The notes under the pieces: model-generated | Told to the model about the DNA's origin: nothing | Databases searched by the model: none | The model's input: only the letters and a program-made list of their open reading frames with translations | Source of the DNA: Dallia pectoralis | Lineage: Eukaryota > Chordata > Actinopteri > Esociformes > Umbridae | Length of the DNA stretch: 64,000 nucleotides | NCBI GenBank assembly: GCA_029465975.1 | Contig: CM055756.1 | Location: 1,932,601 to 1,996,600, forward strand | Reading direction: 5' to 3' | Position numbers and translations under genes: made by a program | Part shown: piece after piece, positions 23,065 through 33,967 of the stretch | How positions within the stretch are numbered: the first letter of the stretch is position 1 | How the letters are laid out: each line of letters starts with the position of its first letter

Positions 23065-23552
23065 ACACAAATCAGAGTGAGAGTTCTTATCCCTTTTCTT
23101 TGTTTGAAAGCAACAACAATAAAGACGGTTCCTGTCATCATTCCTGAGAACGTGGACAAAGGATGTGCGTTTTTCCCCTGAAGGAAATGTATTTCTCACT
23201 CGTGTGCGCTCCTTGGAAAAGGGAAAACCTTTAAAGGCTGCGTGATGCACAGACACAAGACCATTTAAAAGATTTCAGTAAGAATTAGGGTGTAGCTGCA
23301 GATAAATCAGAAACCAAGGGGACCTTCATAGACGTTGCCCTGACCAACTTGCCCTGTACATATACCTGTTTATAACCAGGATCTCAGTGATCACTGCCTT
23401 ATTGCCTGCGTCCGTAATGGGACCGGGGTTAAACGACCACCTCTCATCTCCATCAGGCGCTGTCTAAAACACTTCTGCGAACAGGCCTTTCTAAACGAAC
23501 TGAACTCTATACCTTGGGAGAACATTAATCTCATCCCATCCGTAGAGGACGC

Positions 23553-24185
23553 TTGGCTGTTCATCAAAGTGAATTCCTCTCTGTCCTAAATAAGCATGCC
23601 CCATTTAAAAAGTTCAGAACAAAAGACCGATACAGCCCCTGGTTCACCACTGAACTGACCTCACTTAACCAACAAAAAAACACATTGTGGCGTGTCGCAC
23701 TAGCATCAAACAAGCCTCGTGATATGCAACTCTTCAAAGAAGCCAGAAACCGGTACACCCAGGTTGTTAGGGAAGCTAAGGCCAACTACTTCAAACAAAA
23801 ATTTGCATCCTGTCAGACCAATTCCAAAAAGTTTTGGGACACTGTTAAGTCACTGGAGAACAAGATCACCTCCTCTCAGCTTCCTACGGCCCTAAAATCA
23901 GGTACTACTGTAACCACTGATAAGACCAAGATTTTAGAGAACCTTAATAAGCATTTTGCTGAAGCCGGCCATGCTTTTCAACTAAATACTCTCCCCCAAG
24001 CTAACTGCTCTACACCTCCACCAGCCACATGCCCACGCCCCTCCCCACTCCACCAGCTACATCCCCACGCCCCTCCCCACTCTTCTCCTTCACCCATATC
24101 CAGACAGCCGATGTGCTTAAAGAGTTGCAAAAGCTGGACCCATATAAATCAGCTGGGCTTGATAATCTGGACCCTTCCTTTCTAA
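23553..24185 (+). pseudogene. LINE ORF2 fragment, linker region before reverse transcriptase
   Basis: An open frame of 210 codons with FRTKDRYSPWFT, YTQVVREAKANYFKQKF and KFWDTVKSLENK, the region between endonuclease and reverse transcriptase in L2/CR1-type LINEs. It runs out of frame in a duplicated Pro-rich segment near 24030. The start codon is not the native one. Confidence 0.85.
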
Positions 24186-24311
24186 AATTATCTGCCAACA
24201 TTATGGCTGCACCCATCACCAGTCTGTTAAACCTTTCTCTCTCATCTTCGGAAATCCCGAGAGATTGGAAATCTGCTGCAGTCATTCCCCTGTTCAAAGG
24301 GGGAGACTCCC

Positions 24312-25571
24312 TTGACTCCAATTGTTACAGACCTATATCTATCCTACCCTGTCTTTCCAAAGTCTTTGAAAAGCTGGTTAACAAGCAGATTGTCAACCGT
24401 CTTGAATCCCATCATGTCCTTTCCGCTTTGCAATCTGGTTTTCGCTGGTCATGGCTGCACTACGGCTACCGAAAAGGTCCTGAATGACATCATAGCCGCC
24501 ATTGACAAAAAGCATTACTGTGCAGCCGTCTACATCGACCTGTCCAAGGCATTTGACTCAGTTAACCATCGTGTTCTCATCAGCCGACTCAATAGCCTGG
24601 GTTTCTCTCGCGACTGCCTTGCCTGGTTCTCTAACTATCTCTCAGACCGAGTACAGCGTGTTAAGTCAGAGGGCCTACTGTCGGAACCCAGGGCTGTCGC
24701 CACAGGGGTGTCGCAGGGCTCGATTCTCGGGCCGAGTCTTTTCTCACTCTACATCAGCGATGAGGCTCTCGCTGCCGGAGACTCCCAGATTCATCTCTAT
24801 GCAGACGATACCATCCTGTACACAGCATGCCCTTCGTTAGACACAGTGCTCTCAAACCTACAAGAGCGTTTTAATGCCATTCAGTACTCCTTCCGTAGCC
24901 TAAAGTTATTATTAAACTCCAGTAAAACTAAGTGTATGCTGTTCAACCGATCTCTGCCCACACCCGCCCGCCTACCGAACATCACCACGCTGGATGGGTC
25001 TGAACTTGAATATGTTGATACATATAAATATCTAGGTGTGTTGCTAGACAGCTCTCTCTCCTTCCAACCGCACATTAATAAACTGAAATCTAAAATTAAA
25101 TCCAGAATCGGCTTCCTCTTCCGCAACAGGGCTTCCTTCACTCAGGCTGCCAAACTTGCCTTGGCGAAAATGACTATAATCCCAATGTTCGACTTTGGCG
25201 ATGTCATCTATAGAACAGCCTCAAACTCTCTGCTGAAAAAACTGGACGTGATCTACCATAGCGTCATACGTTTTGTTACAAATGCCCCTTACAACACCCA
25301 CCACTGCAAGCTTTATGCATTAGTCGGCTGGCAGTCACTAACTACTCGGCGTTTAACGCATTGGTACCAACTTATTTACAAGTCTCTGCTTGGCAAAGTC
25401 CCACTGTACTCAAGTTGTCTAGTTACCATTGCGCTACCCACCCGAAGTCTACGCTCAAGTAGGTACATTGCTTTAGTGACCCCGAAAGCCTACACAACAT
25501 TTGGCCGCCAATCCTTCCAGTTCGCAGCCGCCAATGACTGGAACGATTTACAAAAATCCCTAAAACTCTAA
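24312..25571 (+). pseudogene. LINE reverse transcriptase fragment
   Basis: An open frame of 419 codons. From about 24470 it carries reverse transcriptase motifs (YIDLSKAFDSV, GVSQGSILGPSLFSLYI, LYADDT) and the C-terminal thumb and tail (YLGVLLDSSLSFQPHI, IPMFDFGDVIYRTAS). The first 50 codons are out of the true frame; the correct N-terminal part of the domain lies in the frame read at 24029-24450. The offset fits a 2-base deletion near 24445. A smaller relative of the tail is at 57490-57830. Confidence 0.88.
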
Positions 25572-26162
25572 ACCCTTATCTCACCAGCTGCCTTCAAACG
25601 GCTCCTGTCTGAGCACGTGTCAGATCTCTGTACCTGCTAACGGCCCACAACCCCCTTCTCACTTTGCCATGCCTTATTTGCACCTGTACTGCTGTCATAT
25701 CTGTGTACACTGTTGAACCACTCTTTGTGCTCAGATAATGCCCAATTGATCTTTCCCATAACCTAATTTCCTTTACTCCCATGCACTCTATCGACCAACC
25801 TGCTAGAGACACTTTATTCTGTATACCTGCTAGGCACACTTTAATCCTTTTACATTCCGTGTTAAGATACTCATTGTATTTATTTTTTATTTTATTTTTT
25901 TACATATATATATTTATTATCACTGTATATATGCTGCTCAACTGTACTTCATATACCTCATCCTGTTTAATCTTGAACCTGTATTCCTTACTGTGTCCCA
26001 CTGCTATTTGCACTCCTGTGTTTGTGTATTCTGTGTAACTATATGTTGTCCTGCACATTTTTTCGCCTTATCTTGGCCAGGTCGCCGTTGTAAATGAGAA
26101 TTTGTTCTCAATCGGCCCACCTGGTTAAAGAAAGGTTAAATAAAATAAAAAATAATAATAAT

Positions 26163-26560
26163 AATTAGGGTGTAGCTGCAGATAATTAGGGTGTAGCTGC
26201 AGATAATTAGGGTGTAGCTGCAGATAATTAGGGTGCAGCTGCAGATAATTAGGGTGTAGCTGCAGATAATTAGGGTGTAGCTGCAGATAATTAGGGTGTC
26301 GCTACAGATAATTAGGGTGTAGCTGCAGATAATTAGGGTGTAGCTGCAGATAATTAGGGTGTCGCTGCAGATAATTAGGGTGTAGCTGCAGATAATTAGG
26401 GTGTAGCTGCAGATAATTATGGTGTAGCTGCAGATAAGTAGGGTGCAGCTGCAGATAATTAGGGTGTTGCTGCAGATAATTAGAGTGTAGCTGCAGATAA
26501 TTATGGTGTAGCTGCAGATAATTAGGGTGTCGCTATAGATAATTAGGGTGTAGCTGCAGA
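26163..26560. repeat. 21-bp minisatellite directly after the LINE, about 19 copies
   Basis: The unit AATTAGGGTGTAGCTGCAGA(T) repeats 19 times, starting where the LINE tail ends. A single copy of the unit is at 23283-23303, just left of the LINE. Minor variants: GTCGC, GTTGC, TTATGG. Confidence 0.95.
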
Positions 26561-26729
26561 GGGGAGCAGTTTAAGGTGCATGCAGTGTGTGGATGAATGA
26601 GCAGTGAGGGTTCCCCTTTGGATGACACATTCAATTTTCAACATCTTCTTCCTGCTTTCCTTGTTATTTTTTCCTTTTGTGCTGATTTTGTAGTGTTTCC
26701 TACCTTTGTCTTTGCTGATTGGTGTTTTT

Positions 26730-26800
26730 AAAAGAACCATCAGAATCAGGTTTATTTTGCCAAGTCGATTTACACACACAAGGAATTTGTTCTGGCCACT
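26730..26800. repeat. dispersed repeat fragment (shared with 42258-42330)
   Basis: CAGGTTTATTTTGCCAAGT ... ACACAAGGAATTTGTTCTG resembles 42258-42330 (CAGGTTTTATTTT ... CAAACAAGGAATGTGTTCTG). It looks like the reverse of a LINE-type 3' tail. Class not certain. Confidence 0.4.
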
Positions 26801-26989
26801 GCTCTGATATTGTATGCACACAAGCAAATATTGTATGAATGTGAAGGAAGATAATAATTCTACTCTACATGCTTGAAGACCAGGCCAACTGCACTGCCTC
26901 TCCAGGCCAGAAGAGGGCATCACTGCCCTCAGTTTCCATCCTTCAACAGCTTTGACAGACTGGCACAACTACTATGTAATTAAGCAATT

Positions 26990-27685
26990 TCATTTATCTG
27001 AGTCGGTAATCAGATAAAAGAAGAGGGACAATGCAGATCATCATAGGTCACTTTTTGGGGTTTGAAAGTAGACACAATCCCTCATGTGAGCACAAAGACA
27101 TTGCAACATGTGTAGAATTACATTCAAGCGTTGATATGCTCTCATACATTAAGTCTGTAGTTTCAACAGCTATAAAGTGCATAGGTTATTAGGTATGCAT
27201 TTGTAAAAAAAAAAAAATATATATATATATTAATTCAGAATTTTGAAAACTACATCACCGTACTGGATGGAAATATCCAAACAGATCTTGGAAACTCGGG
27301 TATTCGTCTACGGTATTCAAAATTCACGACGTATTTCCCTGGTCGACAGCCCTAAAGAAGTAGCATTCATTAATGCTGTAGCACATTCTGTTGACAGGGC
27401 AGCTCATAAGGATTTGCCTCCTGACAGACTAAACCTGTAGAAAAAGCTAGAGTTCCCTGACTCCACTTTCAGTCTGTCACCTTACTACTGTCTGTAGTAC
27501 ACATATCAGTACATACAGAGGTTACATTGTGTTTCCTGTTTCCTGTTTGGTTTGGTTAGATGATGATTTGGGGCGATGTTGGATTACTGTTGAAATAGCA
27601 CAGTTACGTTATAATTTGACATTTTTACAGGATGTCATGTCCTTAATTCATTATTCAATGGAAATCAATCAAATTAAGAACATTA
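26990..27685. other. gene-free stretch with poly-A/(TA)n tract
   Basis: No exon recognised. A poly-A run followed by (TA)n is at about 27208-27231 and may mark an old retroelement tail. Confidence 0.35.
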
Positions 27686-27699
27686 TTGGCCCTGGTGTT

Positions 27700-27945
27700 T
27701 TCTACTATAAAAACCTCCCCTTGCAAGAATATGAGTTGTACACGTTATTTCCTGGTACTTGAGACCAGTTCATCGAGGCTCCTATGTACCTTGCTGAACT
27801 GGTCCAGATCACAAGATCCCGGCCTTCTAATTGTACCTAGAATTTCTAAATATACAGTTGGAGGCAGAGCTTTCTCCCATATAGCCCCACTACAATGGAA
27901 CGGGCTGCCAATTAGGGGTAGAAAAGCGAACATTTAAGTATCTAC
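27700..27945 (+). pseudogene. decayed non-LTR retrotransposon C-terminal fragment
   Basis: Translations around 27820-27935 give LIVPRISKYTVGGRAFSHIAPLQWNGLP, in shape the conserved region near the end of fish LINE ORF2 proteins (V-P-R ... G..aFs ... a...WN.LP). Frames are broken within about 100 bases on each side. Confidence 0.4.
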
Positions 27946-28334
27946 CAATGAATCGTCTCCTCAGAGATGATCAAGTGTAGTCTGGCACTGGCGTATGGAG
28001 GTGAACGGAAGGCCTGGATTTCACATTCCGCCCTGCTGTCTTTGCCAGACGGACACAAATCTCCCCTGGGATGTCCTCTCTCCGTTCCGGGGACGGAGTA
28101 ACTGGCTCCCTGGTGTACTCTATTGCCGTCCACGTCAATGTGAGAAAACTCTGTGAGTGGTTCTCAGCCTTCCCAGGGTGGTTGATTGGTGTCCTTTGGA
28201 TGATGCTTGGTAAAGTGGGTAGAGTGATTTTGCAACATGTTTGGCCCTGTCCAGGGTTTTCCCAGAATAGGGCCACAACGTCACTGGACAACGTCGCAGC
28301 CCAGAGGTTTTACACTGCTATATATTGAGTATAG

Positions 28335-28905
28335 AAATATAGTGTCTAGCTATCCCTGTGTTTATATATTGTGGGGAGTAGATTAATAGAGTGTCTAGCT
28401 ATCCCTGTGTTTATATATTGTGGGGACTAGATTAATATGGTGTCTAGCTATCACTGTGTGTATATATTGTGGGGAGTAGATTAATAGAGTGTCTAGCTAT
28501 ACCTGTGTTTATATATTGTGGGGACTAGATTAATAGAGTGTCTAGCTATCCCTGTGTTTATATATTGTGGGGACTAGATTAATATAGTGTCTAGCTATCA
28601 CTGTGTGTATATATTGTGGGGAGTAGATTAATAGAGTGTCTAGCTATACCTGTGCATATATATTGTGGGGACTAGATTAATATAGTGTCTACCTATCCCT
28701 GCGTTTATATTCTGGGGACTAGATTAATATAGTGTCTAGCTATCACTGTGTGTATATATTGTGGGGAGTAGATTAATAGAGTGTCTAGCTATACCTGTGT
28801 TTATATATTGTGGGGACTAGAGGAATAGAGTGTCTAGCTATCCCTGTGTATATATATTGTGGGGCGAATATTAATATAGTGTCTAGCTATCACTGTGTTT
28901 TGTTT
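28335..28905. repeat. 49-bp minisatellite, about 12 copies
   Basis: The unit is GTGTCTAGCTATCCCTGTGT + TTATATATTGTGGGGA + GTAGATTAATAGA, with alternating CCCTG/CACTG/ACCTG and AGTAG/ACTAG variants that suggest three-unit duplication blocks. Confidence 0.93.
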
Positions 28906-28989
28906 ACACTTAGAAGGACATGTGCCACAACCAAGTAGCTGCCCCTTTCAAAGCCCACCTGGTCGTGTTGCAGGTCTAGTTGCTCATGA

Positions 28990-29260
28990 TACTCTGGCGG
29001 TTCTGGCTGTTAAACTTGGATTATGTTTTATAGACTCTGGACGTAACACACATAATTTTTTTAGCTATTTGTACTATGAAAATATTCAACCGGCACAGCT
29101 AGAAAAGGACCTGCCACCCCTCATGGCCTGGTTCCTCTCTAGGTTTCTTCCTAAATTCGTGTTTCAATCCTCTGTAGGACTGCTCTTTCGGGTTTCTAGG
29201 CTGGGTGATTGACAAAACATTTTGTGACAACTGCTGATGTAAAAAAGACCTTGCCTGGCC
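28990..29260 (+). mobile_element. abundant fish interspersed repeat (LINE 3'-tail-like), degraded
   Basis: Contains CCGGCACAGCTAGAAAAGGA, TGGTTCCTCTCTAGGTTTCT, TTTCTAGGCTGGGT and CTGCTGATGTAAAAAAG in the order seen in a very common salmonid/esocid interspersed repeat. A copy in opposite orientation is at 45905-46177. Confidence 0.5.
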
Positions 29261-29293
29261 TGACTGGGAGCCAGACCAATAGGGTCGGGTTAT

Positions 29294-29672
29294 GTCACGA
29301 GTGTGGTGAGTTTTGGTTCAACACAGAAAGTCTGAGCGGGGTGCACTTCCTGTGTCTGGGGATTGTTTTATTGTTAGCTCGGCTGGGGCTGGTTAGCTCA
29401 ATGGGGCTATTTTACACTGTAGTTTGGTTTCGACCTCATCGGTTATTATTTCAGTAGGGGTGAGTGTTTGTTGTTTAAGTATATTATATAAATGCCACTG
29501 CTAGATGTTATTTGTAAGTCATTTGTATGCGTAGTTATATTTTCATCGCCGTGTTTAGTTTGATGTTTGTTGTTTTCGTGTTTGTTTTATGTTGGAGAAA
29601 ATAAATACCACAAACGTTGACTTCGCTCTACATATGGCTCATTCCTGCACTTTACCCGAACGGTTCATGACT
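29294..29672 (+). mobile_element. LTR-like element (possible old solo LTR)
   Basis: Starts TGTCACGAG, has a TATA-like TTATATAAATG at about 29484, AATAAA at about 29599, and ends GGTTCATGAC, close to the CATGACA end of the other LTRs here. No target duplication found. Low-to-moderate support. Confidence 0.4.
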
Positions 29673-29679
29673 TGTTTTC

Positions 29680-30820
29680 ATTTCATCACCAAAACAATTA
29701 CTTGCTAATAATTACAGCATTTTAATCTTTTCAAGCGATTTTTACAAGACAGGATTTATTTGGATTTATTTCAGTGCAGTTACAAAGAAAAGTCTAAAGT
29801 GATATGCTGTATGTTTACATCCTAAACTATTACCACAGTACAGATTTTGTTGTTGAGGGAGACCTGTATTTTGGGATTTGAGAGAACTCAAATGTGTGTC
29901 AGAAGGCAGGATTAAATACACCACATTTTGTTGTGGGCAAAATAATATGCTAGCGATGCAATTATGACCAAAAAGTAAATTACCGGTAACCCATGGCTCT
30001 GGCCAAATTTAACCCCTGAAAGTAGTTAATGTTGTTTAAAAGACATCTTTCAAATGATTAAACTCTGCGGATGAGGTTTCCATTCCAAGGATGGTGTTGA
30101 CCTTTTCAGAGGGCCTGGTTGCCTAAGGTCTGTGAAACCTGTTTACCCTGTCAGAGACACTCCTGCATTTGCCAAATTCCTAAATCCATCATGTGATGTC
30201 ATGTGCTTTCTCTGACACTGTGAATTTTTGTTATGGTACAACTGCACTGTATGTCCAACCTGGTTCCAGGGACATTGGCATGGGCAAGTTGTCTTCATAC
30301 AGTAGAAACACACACACAGGTTGACTAATGATACTTCTGAACATTTCCCTTTTAGACTTACGGGACGCTGTGTCTCTTTGGTTTTACTGCTTGTGTGTTT
30401 GCGTCTTCGAATGGTAACAGGAGCCGGCATCTCTTGTATCTGGAGCAGGATTCCAGCTTGGCCATTGGCTCGGCTGCTAAAATTGGCACGACGACCCTCT
30501 GTGAAATGCATTCTGGGAATATCCTGTTTTTCACGTGGCCTTATGGGGTCAGTGCGGTGTGCGCTGTTCAGATGCAGTGATGAGGTCACCCCGGAAGCAG
30601 GTTTATTCTTAGACTTGCTACTATCAATATTAAGATGTTCCCAACTAGACACCCCATGGAGCTAAAAAGAAGACCTGACCCCACAGTAACAGCACAAGAA
30701 CCTATTACGAATGTACCTACTAGATCAAATTTGGGGAAGCAAACAAAATGTTCAGTGTAACCAAAATCCAGAGGAAAAGTCAGCTTGACCACACGATGCC
30801 CTGAGCCAGCATGTGGATAA
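29680..30820. other. gene-free stretch, nothing recognised
   Basis: Both strands inspected. Open frames up to 169 codons (minus, 30143-30652) show no recognisable family, start context or splice structure. Confidence 0.35.
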
Positions 30821-30821
30821 A

Positions 30822-31362
30822 CAGTGGATATAAAAAATCTACATGCCATAAAAATGAGACAAAGAAAAATCATGTATACACTTTTTCCACCTTTATGTGG
30901 TCTATAACGTGAACAATCCATTGAAAAACCAACTAAAATCTTTGAGGGGGTAAAACCTGGTTGCATGAGTGTGCACACCCTTAAAGCTGAAGATGAAGTT
31001 CACCTTTCAGCATGTCAACCGAAAGCACACATCCAAATTCACAAAAGCATGGCTTCACCAGAAGAAGATTAATGTTTTGGAATGGCCCAGGCAAGAGACC
31101 AGACCTGAATCCTGTTGAACATCTGTGGGATGATCTGAAGAGGCTGTGCACAGGAGATGTCCTTGCAAGGTTATTATTAAAAGTTTTTTATAAATGTTTA
31201 CCCCCTCAAAGATTCCTGTTTGTTTTTCAATTGAATTATTCACGTTATAGCAAACCAAATTAAAGGTGAAAAAAGTTCTGACATGATTTAACTTTTGTCT
31301 AATTTTATCCCATCACAAAAACCTGGCATTTTAACAGGGTGTGTAGACTTTTTATATCCACT
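30822..31362 (+). mobile_element. internally deleted Tc1/mariner element
   Basis: Ends are inverted: CAGTGGATATAAAAAATCTACA at the left and the reverse complement of AGTGGATATAAAAAGTCTAC at the right, next to TATA. Sub-terminal parts also pair (CACCTTTATGTGGTCTATAAC left; TTATAGC...AATTAAAGGTG right). The middle keeps only the C-terminal end of a transposase (31012-31150), with the DDE-family signature region PDLNPVEHLWDDLKR; the rest of the gene is deleted. Confidence 0.85.
31012..31158 (+). pseudogene. Tc1-like transposase C-terminal fragment
   Basis: The translated stretch has HPNSQKHG, FWNGPGKRPDLNPVEHLWDD and LKRLC. PDLNPIEHLWD is the hallmark around the last catalytic residue of Tc1 transposases. 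The first two catalytic residues are missing. Confidence 0.85.
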
Positions 31363-31621
31363 ATATATAAAAACTTCTTCTCAGCGTGGTTCTTACCTAG
31401 CCTGCCATTTTGCTTTCTATCATTAGACCCAAGGCATCAAGAAAAAAGTGTTGAATTTCCTCAGAGGTTAAATTCCAACAAATGACAAACTTGCAACAAT
31501 CTAGGGCTTATTGGTGAACTGTTTTTAATTCTATTTATCAACTGTGATTGAAAAGAGAAATAAAACAAGGTCACGTAAATAGGCAAAACATTATGCACTA
31601 GCAAAAAGTTATGCTGGGCCA

Positions 31622-31924
31622 GACTCCTATGGCGTTATATTTGTGACACATTCCTGAGCGCGTAATTGTACGTTTTGAGCACAGAGTACCATATTGTGCG
31701 CGCTCAAGTCTTGATACACGCTCGCTCAACTTGCAGGTGCGCGCTCAAAAACTTGTTCTCTGCGCACAAGTCATGTCCTCCGCGCGCTCAACCTCACTCT
31801 GTGCGCGCTCAAGTCTTGAGACACACGATCGCTCAACTTCAACAGAGCGTTACAAATGTGCCACAAAACCAACCAATCAGAGGATTCAACAAGGTCAATT
31901 GTGATTGGCTTTTGTTCTCCAATT
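31622..31924 (+). repeat. left arm of a ~300-bp inverted repeat pair
   Basis: Nearly identical, in reverse complement, to 34488-34785. It contains at least five copies of a GCGCGCTCAA / CGCTCAAC motif, like sub-terminal transposase binding sites. The outer ends read GACTCCTATGGCGTTATA here and TATAACGCCATAGAGTC at the right arm. Confidence 0.88.
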
Positions 31925-32084
31925 GAATCGCTAGTAGAACTACACCATCCAGGTGTACGGCATCCATATGAGGAACTCTATCCTTTCTCCCCAGAAACTC
32001 CGTCCTCCCTCCTCCTCAGACATCATCCCTCCCCCAGTCAAATGTCACCCCTCGCTTGGTCAGTATCAGTCCTCCTCTAGTCAT

Positions 32085-32280
32085 TCCTCACTCCTCCTCT
32101 AGTCATTCCTCACTCCTCCTCTAGTCATTCCTCACTCCTCCTCTAGTCATTCCTCACTCCTCCTCTAGTCATTCCTCACTCCTCCTCTAGTCATTCCTCA
32201 CTCCTCACTTGATATGGGGAGGAGTGACGATTGACTAGAGGAGTAGTGAGGAATGACAGGGGGAGGAGTGACGATCATAA
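32085..32280. repeat. 24-bp tandem repeat followed by its own inverted copy
   Basis: CCTCCTCTAGTCATTCCTCACT repeats about six times (to 32210), then GAGGAGTGACGATTGACTAG and GAGTAGTGAGGAATGACAG run in reverse complement after a short spacer (CACTTGATATGGG). The two parts could fold into a hairpin. Confidence 0.85.
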
Positions 32281-32345
32281 AACATATTTGTGGAGGGAAT
32301 AATTGCATATAAATTGAGTTACACAAAAAGATCTCTATTTCAAAC

Positions 32346-32638
32346 ATGGATAACGAGAGAAAGAGGCTTGTTGGATTATCATTGCTGCTTCATCGCAGGG
32401 TGTTGCGCCGCAGCACCGTTCCATTTCGGTGAACCCTATTATTTTGTCCCGATAAACTCGTGGGGAGTACCATAGGCTTGTACAGGAACTCCGCCTTGAC
32501 GATGCCTGGTTCCAGGGTTATTTTCGGCTCACCAAGGCCGAGTTTAGTAGATTGGGATTCCCGGTTGTGAGGCAGGACACCCGGTTTCGTAGGGCAATTA
32601 TTCAGCCTAACTTCTTGCTATTTGCCTATGATGAGTAG
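32346..32638 (+). pseudogene. PIF/Harbinger transposase N-terminal fragment, frame-broken
   Basis: One frame from 32346 starts MDNERKRLVGLSLLLHRRVL. Another frame from 32468 reads YHRLVQELRLDD, WFQGYFRLTKAEF and RQDTRFRRAI, and stops at 32636-32638. Both resemble the N-terminal part of fish Harbinger-type transposases (HxLVxELRxDxxxFxxYFR). The catalytic domain is absent. Confidence 0.65.
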
Positions 32639-32819
32639 CATTTAATTGTGCTGTTTGCCAGCCAACTCCAAAATGAACATGCACTGTAGCATTATTTCAT
32701 ATGAAAAATAGCCCAAAAAGAAAATGAAATGTCTCTTAATCTATAATTAAAAAGGGACACATTGTACAGTTCTTGAAATCCAGAAACTGCAATTATTAAA
32801 TGTTCCTCCATTTTGAACG

Positions 32820-33062
32820 TAGTAACATTTTGGATGCCGCGTATAGAAGGTACACAGACACATCGTTTGTGATTGGCTATCGCCCAAGCGCGTAAGAGCG
32901 AAAATCGCATGCAATTTGCATAGAATAGGATGGATCCTATCTTTCGACGCTTCGCTCGCTGTCTTCGCATCGCCCGGTATCCCACAATGGCTTGCTCAAC
33001 ACTGTCACGTGACCTAATTGAAAATGAATGGGAGGCGAAAATTCGCTAGGCGAATTTCGCTT
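32820..33062. mobile_element. possible Harbinger-type MITE or element end
   Basis: Contains GAGGCGAAAATTCGC and TAGGCGAATTTCGC near 33030-33060 and a matching CGCGTAAGAGCGAAAATCGC at 32890-32910. The palindromic GCGAAAATTCGC / GGCGAATTTCGC ends are typical of fish Harbinger elements. Boundaries unclear. Confidence 0.35.
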
Positions 33063-33067
33063 GTGAA

Positions 33068-33347
33068 TGTTAGGAACTCCCTCTGTCCCCCTCTATGCTG
33101 GTGCTGACACGCCCCCAATCTAGTGTAAGGAACTCCCTCTGTCCCCCTCTATGCTGGTGCTGACACTCCCCCAATCTAGTGTAAGGAACTCCCTCTGTCC
33201 CCCTCTATGCTGGTGCTGACACGCCCCCAATCTAGTGTAAGGAACTCCCTCTGTTCCCCTCTATGCTGGTGCTGACACTCCCCCAATCTAGTGTAAGGAA
33301 CTCCCTCTGTCCCCCTCTATGCTGGTGCTGACACGCCCCCAATCAGC
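33068..33347. repeat. 56-bp direct repeats in the LTR U3, 5 copies
   Basis: GTAAGGAACTCCCTCTGT + CCCCCTCTATGCTGGTGCTG + ACACGCCCCCAATCTA recurs at exact 56-base steps (33125, 33181, 33237, 33293). Copies differ at GACACGC or GACACTC. Confidence 0.95.
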
Positions 33348-33942
33348 AGAGAGGGAAAATCAAGGACATTCCTGTCACCTGTTTGTTTTCACACCTGTGT
33401 TTGGTTTTGTCGTCAGTTCTTGTATTTAAGTCGGGGGTCGTCTGTTCTTCAGTGTCGGGGCATTGTTAAGGTATGTTGGTTCGTTTGTCTTGAGTCTGTT
33501 CGTTTGTATGGAGGTTTTGTTCTTAGTACTGTATTCCTGTCAGTCTGTGTATTTGTTGTCTCTGTTGGGTTTGTCTGGTTGTGGTCCATAGTCTATGTCT
33601 ATGTTTATGAGTCCTGTCTTTGTTTCTAGTTACTGTAACCCGTTTAGTGGTCCTTGAGGTTTCATTCACTGTCAGTCCTGTTAGAGTCTTTGTGTTTCAT
33701 ACTGTGTCCTGTCTGTTAGTCTGTTTGTTTTGTTCGGTTCTAGTCCATGATTTCTTGTGTTTTAGTTTGTGGTATTCCTGTTTTGAATATACTCCTTGGT
33801 TTGACGTTTTGTGTTTCTGTTTTTGTTACGTTTCCAGTTCTGGTGCCTGATTTGCCTGTCCTGGACATAATAAATACATTTAAAGGGATTCTCTGCGCCT
33901 GTGTCTGCTGCTTGTCGTCTGCCCTAAGGGCAGATCGTTACA
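33068..33942 (+). mobile_element. solo LTR (Gypsy-type size) with perfect 5-bp target duplication
   Basis: Begins TGTTAGGAAC and ends GATCGTTACA, with TG...CA termini. A perfect 5-bp direct repeat GTGAA flanks it (33063-33067 and 33943-33947). A TATA-like TATTTAAG is at 33423-33429 and AATAAA at 33869-33874, in LTR order. The first 280 bases are five copies of a 56-bp unit. No internal region or second LTR adjoins it, so it is a solo LTR. Confidence 0.88.
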
Positions 33943-33967
33943 GTGAAGTGCCTAGTGTATCGTGCCC

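Larger units (their letters stand above)
23306..26161 (+). mobile_element. 5'-truncated LINE, L2/RSg-1-like, with broken reverse transcriptase frame
   Basis: Begins inside the end of the endonuclease region (SDHCLIACV in one frame near 23390) and continues through a linker and a reverse transcriptase. Reverse transcriptase landmarks include DPYKSAGLDNL, NCYRPISILP, AVYIDLSKAFDSVNH, GVSQGSILGP and the catalytic YADDT at 24798-24812. The frame shifts near 24030-24080, where a Pro-rich segment is duplicated, and near 24445, so it cannot encode an intact protein. The 3' tail (26075-26140) with TGTAAATGAGAATTTGTTCTC and CACCTGGTTAAA is the tail shared by RSg-1/L2-type LINEs and SINEs of salmonid-like fish; it ends in (AATAA)n. 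Direct copies of AATTAGGGTGTAGCTGCAGA flank it. Confidence 0.9.

Noticed and set aside
23306..26161. Functional reverse transcriptase or retron
   Set aside because: It is a 5'-truncated, frame-shifted LINE with a fish L2/RSg-1-type tail.
33420..33850. Val/Phe/Cys-rich frames inside the LTR
   Set aside because: They are translations of T/G-rich LTR sequence; no retroviral or other domain is present.
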